NCBI RefSeq assembly: GCF_002179555.1
Contig: NZ_NHOU01000007.1
Location: 1 to 64,000 of the forward strand
Direction of reading: 5' to 3'
Source: Salinicola salarius
Lineage (GTDB): Bacteria; Pseudomonadota; Gammaproteobacteria; Pseudomonadales; Halomonadaceae
Length of the DNA stretch: 64,000 nucleotides
Shown: positions 15,471 to 23,683 of the stretch, piece after piece
Layout: every line of letters starts with the position of its first letter
How positions within the stretch are numbered: the stretch's first letter is position 1
Position numbers and translations under genes: made by a program
The notes under the pieces: generated by a model
Database searches by the model: none
What the model was told of the DNA's origin: nothing
Seen by the model: the letters and a program-made list of their open reading frames with translations, nothing else

Positions 15471-17030
15471 TTATTCGTGGCCGCTGCCGTAGCCCATGGC
15501 GACGCTGGCTTCGACGCCGGTCTCGACCCAGACGCTCTGCGGTACGGTGTACTCACGCAGACCGTCGAGGCCGCTGGAGCGGCCAAAGCCGCTATCGCGG
15601 AAGCCACCGAAGGGCGACATCACGTTGATCGCCTTGTAGCTGTTGATCCAGACGGTGCCGGCGCGCAGTTGGCCGGCGACACGATGCGCCTTGGCCGGGT
15701 CCTGCGTCCATACCGCGCCGGCGAGTCCGAAGCGGGTGCCATTGGCGAGACGAATGGCGTCGGCTTCGTCATCGAACGGCATGGCGACCACGACCGGGCC
15801 GAAGACTTCCTCGCAGGCGATCTCCATCGAGGCATCGACATCGGCGATGACCGTCGGCGCGAGATAGTAGCCGTCGGCGCCTTCCGGCAAGCCCAAGGGG
15901 CGCGTACCGCCGGTGACAACGCGAGCGCCAGCGGCCCTGGCGCGCTCGATCATGCCGGTGACGTGCTCGAACTGGCGCACATTCTGCAGTGGGCCCATGC
16001 GGGTGGCTTCGTCTGCCGGCAGGCCGACGGTGATCTGGCTGGCGGCGCGGCCGACGCGTTCGACCACGGCGTCGAAAACATTCCGCTGGATCAGCAGCCG
16101 CGACCCGGCCACGCAGCTCTGCCCGGCTGCGGCGAAAACTGCCGCCTGCGCACCCGCCACGGCATCGTCGAGCCGGGCATCGTCGAAGATGATATTGGCC
16201 GATTTGCCTCCGAGCTCGAGCACGCTGGGGACCAGCCGACGGGCGCCAGCTTCGGCGATCAGGCGGCCGCTGTCGGGAGAGCCGACGAACACTAGCTTGC
16301 TGATACCGTCGTGGCCGGTTAGTGCCGCACCGGTGGTCGGGCCGAGGCCGTTGACGATGTTGATCAGGCCTTGCGGCAGGCCGCCGGATTCGAGCAGGCG
16401 GGCGATGACGACCGAGGAGAACGGCGTCAGCTCCGATGGCTTGAGTACCACGCCGTTGCCCGCGGCGATCGCCGGTGCCAGCTGCCAGGCACAGGTGAAC
16501 ATGGGCGCGTTCCACGGCGTGATCTGACCGACCACGCCGAACGGCACGTGGCGCACGTAGTTGAGGTGCGAGGTGGGCACCGGGATGACCTCGCCGTGCT
16601 GCTTGTCGCACCAGCCGGCGTAGTACTCGAACATTTCGCGAACCTTGCCGACCTCGCCGCGGCAGTCGCGGATCGGCTTGCCGGCGACCACGCTCTCGAG
16701 CTGGGCGAGCGCCTCTTCATGGCCCTCCAGGCGACGAATGGCAGCGTTCATGCGGCGGCCGCGTTCGCTGGCAGTCAGCGCCATCCATTCGACCTGAGCG
16801 CGCGAGGCGGCTTCGACAGCCTGGTCCAGCAGGTCGGCGCCGGCATCGCGGTAGGTGATCAGTTCGCCGCCGGTAGCCGGATTCGTCAGCGCGATGGCCT
16901 CGCCCCGGCCGGCGACCAGATCGCCATCGATCCAGTTGGAGCAGGGCAGCCCTCCGGCTTCCGGCGACAAGCCGAATTGGGTCAGGAGATCGCTCAACGT
17001 CTGCCGTGCCTGGATATCCAGTGCATTCAT
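15471..17030 (-). CDS. NAD(P)-dependent aldehyde dehydrogenase
   Basis: 519 residues, full length. The Rossmann/cofactor motif FGVVGQITPWNAPMFTCAW, the general-base motif LELGGKSANIIF (Glu) and the nucleophile region AAGQSCVAGSR (catalytic Cys) are intact, as is the C-terminal GFRDSGFGRSSG. It oxidises an aldehyde to the acid in the cytosol. Its ATG overlaps the stop of the preceding dehydrogenase gene (ATGA), so the pair is translationally coupled and probably performs consecutive alcohol-to-aldehyde-to-acid oxidations of one intermediate. Confidence 0.92.
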   Translation of the reverse strand: MNALDIQARQTLSDLLTQFGLSPEAGGLPCSNWIDGDLVAGRGEAIALTNPATGGELITYRDAGADLLDQAVEAASRAQVEWMALTASERGRRMNAAIRRLEGHEEALAQLESVVAGKPIRDCRGEVGKVREMFEYYAGWCDKQHGEVIPVPTSHLNYVRHVPFGVVGQITPWNAPMFTCAWQLAPAIAAGNGVVLKPSELTPFSSVVIARLLESGGLPQGLINIVNGLGPTTGAALTGHDGISKLVFVGSPDSGRLIAEAGARRLVPSVLELGGKSANIIFDDARLDDAVAGAQAAVFAAAGQSCVAGSRLLIQRNVFDAVVERVGRAASQITVGLPADEATRMGPLQNVRQFEHVTGMIERARAAGARVVTGGTRPLGLPEGADGYYLAPTVIADVDASMEIACEEVFGPVVVAMPFDDEADAIRLANGTRFGLAGAVWTQDPAKAHRVAGQLRAGTVWINSYKAINVMSPFGGFRDSGFGRSSGLDGLREYTVPQSVWVETGVEASVAMGYGSGHE

Positions 17031-17938
17031 GCGGAGATCTCCTCGTCGCTGGCAGAGGATTGGACGAAATCGATGCCGGCCTGGGCCAGGATCGGTGAGG
17101 TGATGTGGTTGAAATCATCGCCGTCAGCAGGTCGCGTCGAATCAGCATGCCAACCTTCGACGACACGCTGCAGCAGTTCAAGATCGAGCTCAAGGCCACT
17201 GGCGGCATCGCGCGCCAGGCGCAGGTCCTTGCGCATCAGGCCGCTGGTGAAGCCGGAATCGAAGCGCCCGGAGAGAATCCACTCAGGGAAATTGACTTCG
17301 CTGACGGCACTGCGGCCCGAGCCGCTGTTGAGACCGGCCAGACAGGCCGCCGGGTCGACGCCGGCCCTGGCGGCAAGGGTCACCGCTTCGGCGGTGGCGA
17401 TCAGGTTGGTGGCGCAGAGATAGTTGTTGGCCAGCTTGACGACGTGACCGCTACCCGGCCCGCCCACATGAGTGCGCTTGGCGGACATCGCTTCCAGCAT
17501 CGGCATGAGGCGCTCGATTGTTGCCATGTCGCCGCCGAGCAGCATGCCGAGCTGGCCGTTCGCGGCCCCCCTGGGGCCGCCACTAACCGGCGCATCCAGC
17601 CATTCGAGACCGGCATCGATCACCTTGGCGGCGAGTTCGCGGCTGACCACCGGATCGCTGGTGGAGGAGTCGACGATGACGCTGCCCTTGGGGGCCAGTT
17701 CGAGCAGCCCGGGTGACCTTTCGATGACTTCACGCACATGTTCAGAGGTGGGCAGTGACAGAAGGTACACATCGCTGGCCGGCAGGGATTCAGGGTTCAC
17801 GGTGGCAAGACCCTGCTCGGCGAGGCGCTGGCGCGCCGCTTCGAACACATCGCTGCCGGTGACGTCGAAGCCGGCGCCGTGAAGCGTCAGCGCCATGTTG
17901 CCGCCCATCTGGCCAAGGCCAATGACGGTGATTTTCAT
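17027..17938 (-). CDS. 3-hydroxyisobutyrate dehydrogenase-family NAD(P)-dependent oxidoreductase
   Basis: 303 residues of the beta-hydroxyacid dehydrogenase family: N-terminal GLGQMGGNMALTLHGAGFDV dinucleotide-binding motif, the substrate motif DAPVSGGPRGAANGQL and the catalytic lysine stretch GSGHVVKLANNYL. It would oxidise a beta-hydroxyacid (3-hydroxyisobutyrate, tartronate semialdehyde, or similar) to the semialdehyde, which the coupled aldehyde dehydrogenase downstream could take further. Membership in the six-gene minus-strand block is clear from spacing. The exact substrate is unknown. Confidence 0.9.
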   Translation of the reverse strand: MKITVIGLGQMGGNMALTLHGAGFDVTGSDVFEAARQRLAEQGLATVNPESLPASDVYLLSLPTSEHVREVIERSPGLLELAPKGSVIVDSSTSDPVVSRELAAKVIDAGLEWLDAPVSGGPRGAANGQLGMLLGGDMATIERLMPMLEAMSAKRTHVGGPGSGHVVKLANNYLCATNLIATAEAVTLAARAGVDPAACLAGLNSGSGRSAVSEVNFPEWILSGRFDSGFTSGLMRKDLRLARDAASGLELDLELLQRVVEGWHADSTRPADGDDFNHITSPILAQAGIDFVQSSASDEEISA

Positions 17939-17998
17939 GAAGCTCTCCTGGATTGTTCTTGGAATGAATCGCTCTGGAATGAATTGCTTCGGTATGGC

Positions 17999-18022
17999 GA
18001 AACCGAAACCGAAACCGAAACC
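17999..18022 (+). repeat. Four tandem GAAACC hexamers
   Basis: GAAACC is repeated four times without error in the short gap between the amidohydrolase and dehydrogenase genes. Likely a slippage-prone microsatellite; it may affect spacing in the transcript. Confidence 0.85.
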
Positions 18023-18032
18023 GACGCCGTCG

Positions 18033-19193
18033 TCACTCGTTCAGCAGTTTCTGCACTAGCGCCTGCCAGTAGGCAACGCCGAACGGGGCGATGGCGTCGT
18101 TGAAGTCATAGGCCGGGTTGTGCAGTGCTGCGCTGTCGCCGTTGCCGAGCCAGATGTAGGCCCCCGGGCACTGCTCCAGCATGAAGGCGAAATCCTCCGA
18201 TCCCATGCTGGGCGCCATGTCACGGTGGACCTTGCCGATACCCGTGAGCGTCTCGAGCACTTCGGCACAGCGCGCGGCATGCTGGGGAGTATTGATCGTC
18301 GCCGGATAGCGTGCCTGATAATCAAATTCGGCCTTGAGACCATGAAACTGCGCGGTGGCATCAACGGCGTCGCGAAAGCGCTGCTTCAGCTTGGCCTTGA
18401 GTGCCGCATCGAAGCAGCGCACGGTGCCGCGCAGCTCGACCGTCTCGGGGATGACGTTGTAGGCATCGCCGGCATGGAACTGGGTAATGCTGAGCACGGC
18501 GGACTGGTGCGGCGGCGTCTCCCGGCTGATCAGCCCCTGCAACTGGTTTGCCAGCTGGCAGGCGGCGAGCACCACGTCCGTACCCAGATGCGGCATGGCC
18601 GCGTGACAGCCTTGCCCCGTCAGGCGCAGGGTGAAGACGTCGAAGGCGGCCATGACCGGGCCGTCGTGCACCGCCGCCTCGCCGACGGCGAGCCCTGGCC
18701 AGTTGTGCAGGCCGTAGACCGCATCCATCGGGAAGCGCTCGAACAGGCCTTCCTCGACCATCACGCGGCCGCCGCCTTCGCTCTCTTCGGCGGGCTGGAA
18801 GATACAGTGAACCCGGCCGGCGAAGTCCGGAGCTTTCGCCAGTGCGCAGGCAGCGCCCAGCAGCATCGTGGTGTGGCCGTCGTGGCCGCACGCATGCATG
18901 CGACCCGGTATCGACGAGCGGTAGTCGATATCGTTGAGTTCCTCGATCGGCAGGGCATCGATATCGGCACGCAGCCCGATGGCACGGCCCGGGCCTCGGT
19001 TCCCCTCGATGGTGACAACGACGCCGGTGCCGCCGCCCAGGCCGGTGACCGGATCAAGGCCGTGTTCGCGCAGAATCTTGACGATACGTTGGCTGGTGCG
19101 GGTCTCCTCGAAGGCGATCTCCGGATGACGATGGAAATCGCGGCGCCATTCGGTCAATGTTTCAGGATCGGGATAGACAGCGGGTTGATTCAT
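18033..19193 (-). CDS. M20-family amidohydrolase (N-acyl-amino-acid deacylase type)
   Basis: 386 residues from the ATG preceded by GGAGGAGATC. Landmarks of M20D amidohydrolases are WRRDFHRHPEIAFEE, GRMHACGHDGHTTMLLGAA (metal-binding Cys/His), QPAEESEGGGRVMVEEGLF (catalytic Glu), YGLHNWPGL and MGSEDFAFML. The family hydrolyses amide bonds of N-acyl amino acids, hippurate-like compounds or indole-acetyl conjugates with two metal ions. In this operon it likely performs the first cut after uptake, releasing an amino acid for the aminotransferase. It lies downstream of a DUF3100 permease, a pairing that suggests a transporter-hydrolase couple. Confidence 0.92.
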   Translation of the reverse strand: MNQPAVYPDPETLTEWRRDFHRHPEIAFEETRTSQRIVKILREHGLDPVTGLGGGTGVVVTIEGNRGPGRAIGLRADIDALPIEELNDIDYRSSIPGRMHACGHDGHTTMLLGAACALAKAPDFAGRVHCIFQPAEESEGGGRVMVEEGLFERFPMDAVYGLHNWPGLAVGEAAVHDGPVMAAFDVFTLRLTGQGCHAAMPHLGTDVVLAACQLANQLQGLISRETPPHQSAVLSITQFHAGDAYNVIPETVELRGTVRCFDAALKAKLKQRFRDAVDATAQFHGLKAEFDYQARYPATINTPQHAARCAEVLETLTGIGKVHRDMAPSMGSEDFAFMLEQCPGAYIWLGNGDSAALHNPAYDFNDAIAPFGVAYWQALVQKLLNE

Positions 19194-19301
19194 GATCTCC
19201 TCCGGCAATGGCTCATGATCTACTCGGATCATCGAGTGGCGCGCTCTGCATAGGTTGGGCTTGCAGAGGTGGAATAGGCCGAGCGCGCCGATGAAAGGAC
19301 G

Positions 19302-19369
19302 TTTACAGCAGTGTCTGGTTTACAGCAGCACCTGATTTACAGCAGCGCTTGATTTATAGCAGTACCTGG
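19302..19369 (-). repeat. Four tandem 17-bp repeats duplicating a gene's 3' end with its stop
   Basis: On the minus strand the DUF3100 gene ends ..CAGGTACTGCTATAA and is followed by three more copies of about the same 17 bases (each like ATCAGGTGCTGCTGTAA), each ending in TAA. The first unit holds the real stop, and the other units follow it directly in the 160-base gap before the amidohydrolase gene. Confidence 0.85.
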
Positions 19370-20649
19370 GCCACGACCGCCGAACCGACATAGGTGCCGG
19401 TGAATACCAGCAACGAAATGATGATCAGCTTCCAGCCGGTCTGGCGGAACATCGTGAATTCGCGACGGCTGAGCGCCAGACCGGCGTAGGCGAGCACCGG
19501 CGTGACGATGGCGAGAAAGTTGACCGCGGCGAGCTGGTCGACGATCCATCCGCTGCCGGGGAAGAACGGCAACGTCATGACGATACTGACCAGCGATACC
19601 CAGGCGACGCCGGGCAGATAGAACGGGGCCGCCCGCGTGATCACCAGGCCGATCAGGGTCATGACGTAGAGAATGATCATGCCCGGCAGGGCGTCGATCA
19701 GCGAGGCGCCGTTGATGGTGTTGGCGATCCAGCCGACCACGCAGGCCATGGCCAGTACCGCGGCGGTCTTGCCGAGATGGGCCTCGGGGCGTTCTTCACT
19801 GGGGAAATCGGCATCATTGCCATTGGCGGCCATGGCGCCGACCGAACTCGTCGCACGACTGCGCCCACCCAGGCGACGATACAGCCATTCAGCCATGGGC
19901 AGCGCGATGAACAGCGAGACATAGAGCCCGGTAGCGTAGGTCAGCAGGTTGCTGGCACCGGCGAAGGCGAGCAGGTCATCCGCGAGATCGGGCGCTGCCC
20001 CGGCCAGCGCGCCGGAACACGCCGCGACCATGCTGCCGCTGCCCACGCCGCAGGCCATCGCCAGTGCCCGCGGATCGAACCAGTCCAGCGAGGCCAGATA
20101 GCCGGCCATCAGCGCGAACCATAGCGTGCCGAACATGGTACCGACGACATACACGCCCATGACGCCGATCCCCTCCGGCCCCTTGAGGCCGTACTTGTCG
20201 GAGATGATCGCGATGTTGGGTTCGCGGGCGATCGAATAGGTGGCACCGATCGCCTCCCGCCCCATCTTGAGCACCAATACCGCTACCGGCAACGCGACCA
20301 GCATGGTGCCGAGGTTGCCCAGCTCCTGCAGGATCAGGGCAGGGCCGGCGCTGATGATCTGATCGATGGCGGGGCCGATGGTCGAGCCGAAGCGCGCGAT
20401 GAACGGCATGATCGAGATCAGGATCAGCGGGGTCGCTGCCTGGCTGAGGCTCTCGGGGAGAAATCGCTTCGTCCCGGAGAACAGGTGCGGATTGAGCAGT
20501 ACGCCGAGAACGAAGGCGTAGAACAGCGGCAGCAGGAGCAGCGTGCCGGGCCCGAGCGGAATCTTTAGAATGCCGACCCATTCGCTGAGCAGTGACAACA
20601 CGACGACCAGCAGGTGCAGCCGCCAGTTGAGCAGTTGGGAGAGGGGCAT
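19354..20649 (-). CDS. DUF3100-family membrane protein (putative permease)
   Basis: 431 residues with about ten to twelve hydrophobic segments, matching the DUF3100 family: LNWRLHLLVVVLSLLSEWVGI at the start, SDKYGLKGPEGIGVMGVYVVGT and ACGVGSGSMVAACSGALA in the middle. A hydrophilic cytoplasmic loop (~260-290) divides two halves, as in carboxylate transporters. Function is not established for the family; heading an operon with an amidohydrolase and oxidising enzymes supports uptake of the operon's substrate. Its 3' end carries tandem duplications including the stop codon. Confidence 0.85.
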   Translation of the reverse strand: MPLSQLLNWRLHLLVVVLSLLSEWVGILKIPLGPGTLLLLPLFYAFVLGVLLNPHLFSGTKRFLPESLSQAATPLILISIMPFIARFGSTIGPAIDQIISAGPALILQELGNLGTMLVALPVAVLVLKMGREAIGATYSIAREPNIAIISDKYGLKGPEGIGVMGVYVVGTMFGTLWFALMAGYLASLDWFDPRALAMACGVGSGSMVAACSGALAGAAPDLADDLLAFAGASNLLTYATGLYVSLFIALPMAEWLYRRLGGRSRATSSVGAMAANGNDADFPSEERPEAHLGKTAAVLAMACVVGWIANTINGASLIDALPGMIILYVMTLIGLVITRAAPFYLPGVAWVSLVSIVMTLPFFPGSGWIVDQLAAVNFLAIVTPVLAYAGLALSRREFTMFRQTGWKLIIISLLVFTGTYVGSAVVAQVLL

Positions 20650-20780
20650 CGATCTTTACCTCTTTGTTGTTGGTGGTGAGGTCATCCACCGAGTATCCAG
20701 AGAGAGCGTGATCGAATGAAAGGCGTGAGGTGTTCTGTTTTTTGGATGACTGGAACGGGATCAGCCATTCGCAACGAAAA

Positions 20781-20806
20781 ACGGGGTGAGCCAAGGCCCA
20801 CCCCGT
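20781..20806 (-). terminator. Rho-independent terminator of the quinoprotein operon
   Basis: ACGGGGTG and CACCCCGT form an 8-bp stem with an inner GCC/GGC pair; on the minus strand a TTTTTCG run follows. Located 48 bases after the quinoprotein stop. Confidence 0.85.
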
Positions 20807-20853
20807 CAATGCGATCATGATCGCAGCTGCCCGTCGGTTATCGGGCTAGGCGA

Positions 20854-23022
20854 TCACTCTTCCGGCAGTGCGTACACCACGACCTGATCGCCGACCTGAT
20901 CCTTGAGGATCGTGTTGCCGCCGGCCACGAAAGCGACGTACTGGCGGCCTTTGTACTCGTAGACCGAGGGATTGGCGACGGCAGGCGCCTGGGCCTGGTC
21001 TTCCCACAGCTCTTCACCGGTCTCGAGCGAGTAGGCACGCAGCTTGGCATCCATCGATGCGCCGATGAACACGACACCACCCGCGGTCACGGCCGGACCA
21101 CCGATGGTCGGCGAGCCCCACCTCTCGGGCATGAAGAAGCCGTACTGTTGAGAGGCGCCGACCGGCTTACGCCATTTCACGTCACCGGTATGCATGTCGA
21201 TCGCCACCAGTTCACCGAAAGGCGGTTCCCAGCACGGCATGCCGAGCCAGTTCATCGCCACTTTCAGGCGCATGCCATAGGGCGCACCTTTCTGGGGGGC
21301 GAAGCCACTTTCGTTGCCGGAGCCGCTATCGGCCTCTTCGTAGTCTTCACGGTTGTACAGCTTGACGTACTGCACGATATGCGAGGTGTTGACGATGGCG
21401 GTCTGGCTTTCGGGATCGAACGCCACGCCACCCCACTGCACGCCGCCCGAGCTGTCCGGGTAGGTCAGTGCACCTTCGCCTTTGGTGGTCGGCGGCGTGT
21501 ACATGCCTTCGTACCAGAGGTCGTCCCACAGGCGCGAGCATTGGCCGCCGCCCACGGCGTCGGCGAGACCCCAGATCTTGGGTTTCTCGGATTGATCCAG
21601 CAACGGCGCCGGTTTGGTCGGGAAGGGCTGCGTCGGTGCATAGACTTCACCCTCGACGGTGCCGTCGCCCTGCGGTACCGGACGCTCCTCGATCGGCCAG
21701 ACATCTTCGCCGGTCAGACGGTTGACCACGAACAGGAAGCCCTGCTTGGTCGCCTGAACCAGCGCCGGGATCTGCTCGCCGTCGACAGTGATGTCCATCA
21801 GCGTCGGGGCGGAGTTGATGTCGTAGTCCCAGATATCGTGGTGAACCCACTGGCGGGACCACACGACTTCACCGGTCTCGATATCGAGCGCAGTGGTCGA
21901 GGTTGCCAGCGGCGCCTCTTCGGTGCGGTTGCCGCCCCAGTAGTTCGGTGACGGCGAGGAGACCGGCAGGTAGAGCAGGCCGCTCTCGCGGTCGGCGGAC
22001 ATGTGCGTCCAGACGTTGGCGGTACCGCTCTTCTCGCGCATCTCGTCGGAAAGCGCCTGGAACGTCCATTCGAGCTCGCCGGTCTGGGCGTCGAGCGAGA
22101 AGATCGTTCCCGGCGGCGCCTGTTCGTAGGCCCAGTCCATGCCGGCCCAGCCGAGCATCAGATGGTCGCCGACCACGGTCGGTGGCTGGAGCACGGAAAG
22201 CGGCCACTCGGCGTGGGTGTCGTTCCACTGGTTGACGTTGAGCACGCCGTTGTCGGCGAAGCCCTTGCAGAGTTCGCCGGTATCGGCATCCAGCGCGAAC
22301 AGCTGCGCGTCCATGGTGCCCATGTAGACGATCTTCTGGCACGGTTCGCCGGCGACCGGATTTTCGGCTTCCCAGTAGGAGACGCCGCGGTTCTTCAGCA
22401 CCGGCTGGGTCAACGCCTCGCGCGAGGATTTCGTGTCGAAGCTCCACTTCTCTTCGCCGGTGCCCGGGTCCAGCGCAATCAGACGATAGAAGGGCGTACC
22501 GATGTAGATCGTGTCGTTGGCGAAGACCGGGGTCGCCGACCATACCGTCGCCGGGATGTCGCCGGAGCCGTCGGAGATATCGCCGGTGTGGTACTCCCAG
22601 ACTTTCTCCAGTTCGCCGACGTTATCCGCCGTGATCTGGTCGAGCGGGCTGTACTTCTGAGCGTTGAGCTGACCGTGGAAGCTGTCCCAGGTCGGCTTCT
22701 CCGGCACCAGCGGAATCGGCGGCCGGTTGGCATTCTCCTGGTCGCTCGAGCCCGCGACGCTGACGTTCTGTGACCCAGAACTCTGGGAGTCAGAACTCTG
22801 GGAGTCAGAACTCTGGGAGTCAGGACTTTGGGAATCAGAGCTCAGGGAGTCGGACGACGACTGAGCGTCGCTCTGGCCCGATGTCTGGCTGGCGTCGGCT
22901 GGCTGATCCTGGGCGAACAGCGGGACCGGGGCGAGCAGTAGCGCCAGTGCCGTGGCGGTCCCCAACCGCTGTGCGGTGAGTTTCAGTGCAGGCACGGGCA
23001 TTTGGGGCAAGGAAGTTGGCAT
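20854..23022 (-). CDS. PQQ-dependent dehydrogenase, large quinoprotein subunit (SldA-like)
   Basis: 722 residues. Start is the ATG behind TATGAGGAGCCGATTC. Residues 1-36 form a signal peptide ending PLFAQ. Residues ~40-90 are a Ser/Asp/Gln-rich linker. The rest is an eight-bladed beta-propeller with repeated Trp motifs (GEEKWSFD, GELEWTF, GEVVWSRQW, GDVKWRKPVG, GEELWEDQ) and WDSFHGQLNAQKYSPLDQI at its start. It should bind PQQ in the periplasm and oxidise a polyol, sugar or cyclic alcohol, passing electrons to ubiquinone. The separate small membrane gene just upstream mirrors the SldB-SldA pair of polyol dehydrogenases rather than the fused membrane glucose dehydrogenase. No PQQ biosynthesis genes are in the window. 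Confidence 0.85.
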   Translation of the reverse strand: MPTSLPQMPVPALKLTAQRLGTATALALLLAPVPLFAQDQPADASQTSGQSDAQSSSDSLSSDSQSPDSQSSDSQSSDSQSSGSQNVSVAGSSDQENANRPPIPLVPEKPTWDSFHGQLNAQKYSPLDQITADNVGELEKVWEYHTGDISDGSGDIPATVWSATPVFANDTIYIGTPFYRLIALDPGTGEEKWSFDTKSSREALTQPVLKNRGVSYWEAENPVAGEPCQKIVYMGTMDAQLFALDADTGELCKGFADNGVLNVNQWNDTHAEWPLSVLQPPTVVGDHLMLGWAGMDWAYEQAPPGTIFSLDAQTGELEWTFQALSDEMREKSGTANVWTHMSADRESGLLYLPVSSPSPNYWGGNRTEEAPLATSTTALDIETGEVVWSRQWVHHDIWDYDINSAPTLMDITVDGEQIPALVQATKQGFLFVVNRLTGEDVWPIEERPVPQGDGTVEGEVYAPTQPFPTKPAPLLDQSEKPKIWGLADAVGGGQCSRLWDDLWYEGMYTPPTTKGEGALTYPDSSGGVQWGGVAFDPESQTAIVNTSHIVQYVKLYNREDYEEADSGSGNESGFAPQKGAPYGMRLKVAMNWLGMPCWEPPFGELVAIDMHTGDVKWRKPVGASQQYGFFMPERWGSPTIGGPAVTAGGVVFIGASMDAKLRAYSLETGEELWEDQAQAPAVANPSVYEYKGRQYVAFVAGGNTILKDQVGDQVVVYALPEE
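22776..22850 (-). repeat. Five 15-bp coding repeats (Ser/Asp/Gln linker)
   Basis: Five consecutive 15-base units of the type CAGAACTCTGGGAGT (plus strand; the first three are identical, the last two diverged) encode the repetitive DSQSS-type linker after the quinoprotein's signal peptide. Repeat number could vary between strains and change linker length without a frameshift. Confidence 0.85.
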
Positions 23023-23033
23023 GAATCGGCTCC

Positions 23034-23399
23034 TCATAAATGGGCTGGTGACTTGGAAGCAGCTGGACTGGCCATGTCCAGCAGCAGGCCGATCAGGCCA
23101 ACCACCATGGCGGCCGTCAGCCACCACTGATGCAGCAATAGCCCGGCGAAACCGGTGCCGACGAGATCCAGCAGGATCAACACTCGCAGCGCCACGCGTC
23201 CGCTGCGGCAGGAAAGCGGAGCCAACACCAGCGTCATGATGACCAGCGCAATCGACGTGAGGATGACGACGAGGGCGCCAAGCGTACCGTCGACGCCGGT
23301 CAGCGGAGTGAAATAGGCATAAAGCGATACGGCGAGCCCGGCAAGCGAGGCCACCAGCAGCACTATGATGCCCGCCCTGAATGATCGAGATTGGGACAT
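23034..23399 (-). CDS. Small membrane subunit of quinoprotein dehydrogenase (SldB-like)
   Basis: 121 residues from the ATG at 23399 (a GTG 36 bases upstream is possible). Four hydrophobic helices (FRAGIIVLLVASLAGLAVSL, LGALVVILTSIALVIMTLVL, LRVLILLDLVGTGFAGLLL, LTAAMVVGLIGLLLDMA) match the N-terminal membrane domain of glucose/quinate dehydrogenases and the stand-alone SldB. It would anchor the periplasmic quinoprotein and hand electrons to ubiquinone. The stop overlaps the ribosome-site region of the large-subunit gene (12-base spacing), so the two are coupled. Confidence 0.78.
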   Translation of the reverse strand: MSQSRSFRAGIIVLLVASLAGLAVSLYAYFTPLTGVDGTLGALVVILTSIALVIMTLVLAPLSCRSGRVALRVLILLDLVGTGFAGLLLHQWWLTAAMVVGLIGLLLDMASPAASKSPAHL

Positions 23400-23683
23400 G
23401 AGGTCGTTGTCTCCTGATGAGATCGATTGGTGCACCTGGCGGCTGTTTCTGCATCGTTCTGATGTTGCATCAGGCCAATTGATAGTGTCGAAACAGTCGG
23501 GTGTGGTTACGTGTGCGCGGAATCCACACGCCAGGCAGACTAAAGTGTAGGATATTTTCGGACGTTAGCGTGGAAACGATTGATTTTTTTGACGGAAACT
23601 TTGAGCGTCGCGGCGGTCCGTTTGCGGCAAAGCAAGCGCAGCCAGCATAATGGCCGACCGTCACGCCGCGAGAGTCACGTTGT

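Noticed and set aside
15312-16295. Long plus-strand frame opposite the aldehyde dehydrogenase
   Set aside because: Composition is typical of the reverse of a GC-rich dehydrogenase gene; the minus strand carries all catalytic motifs.
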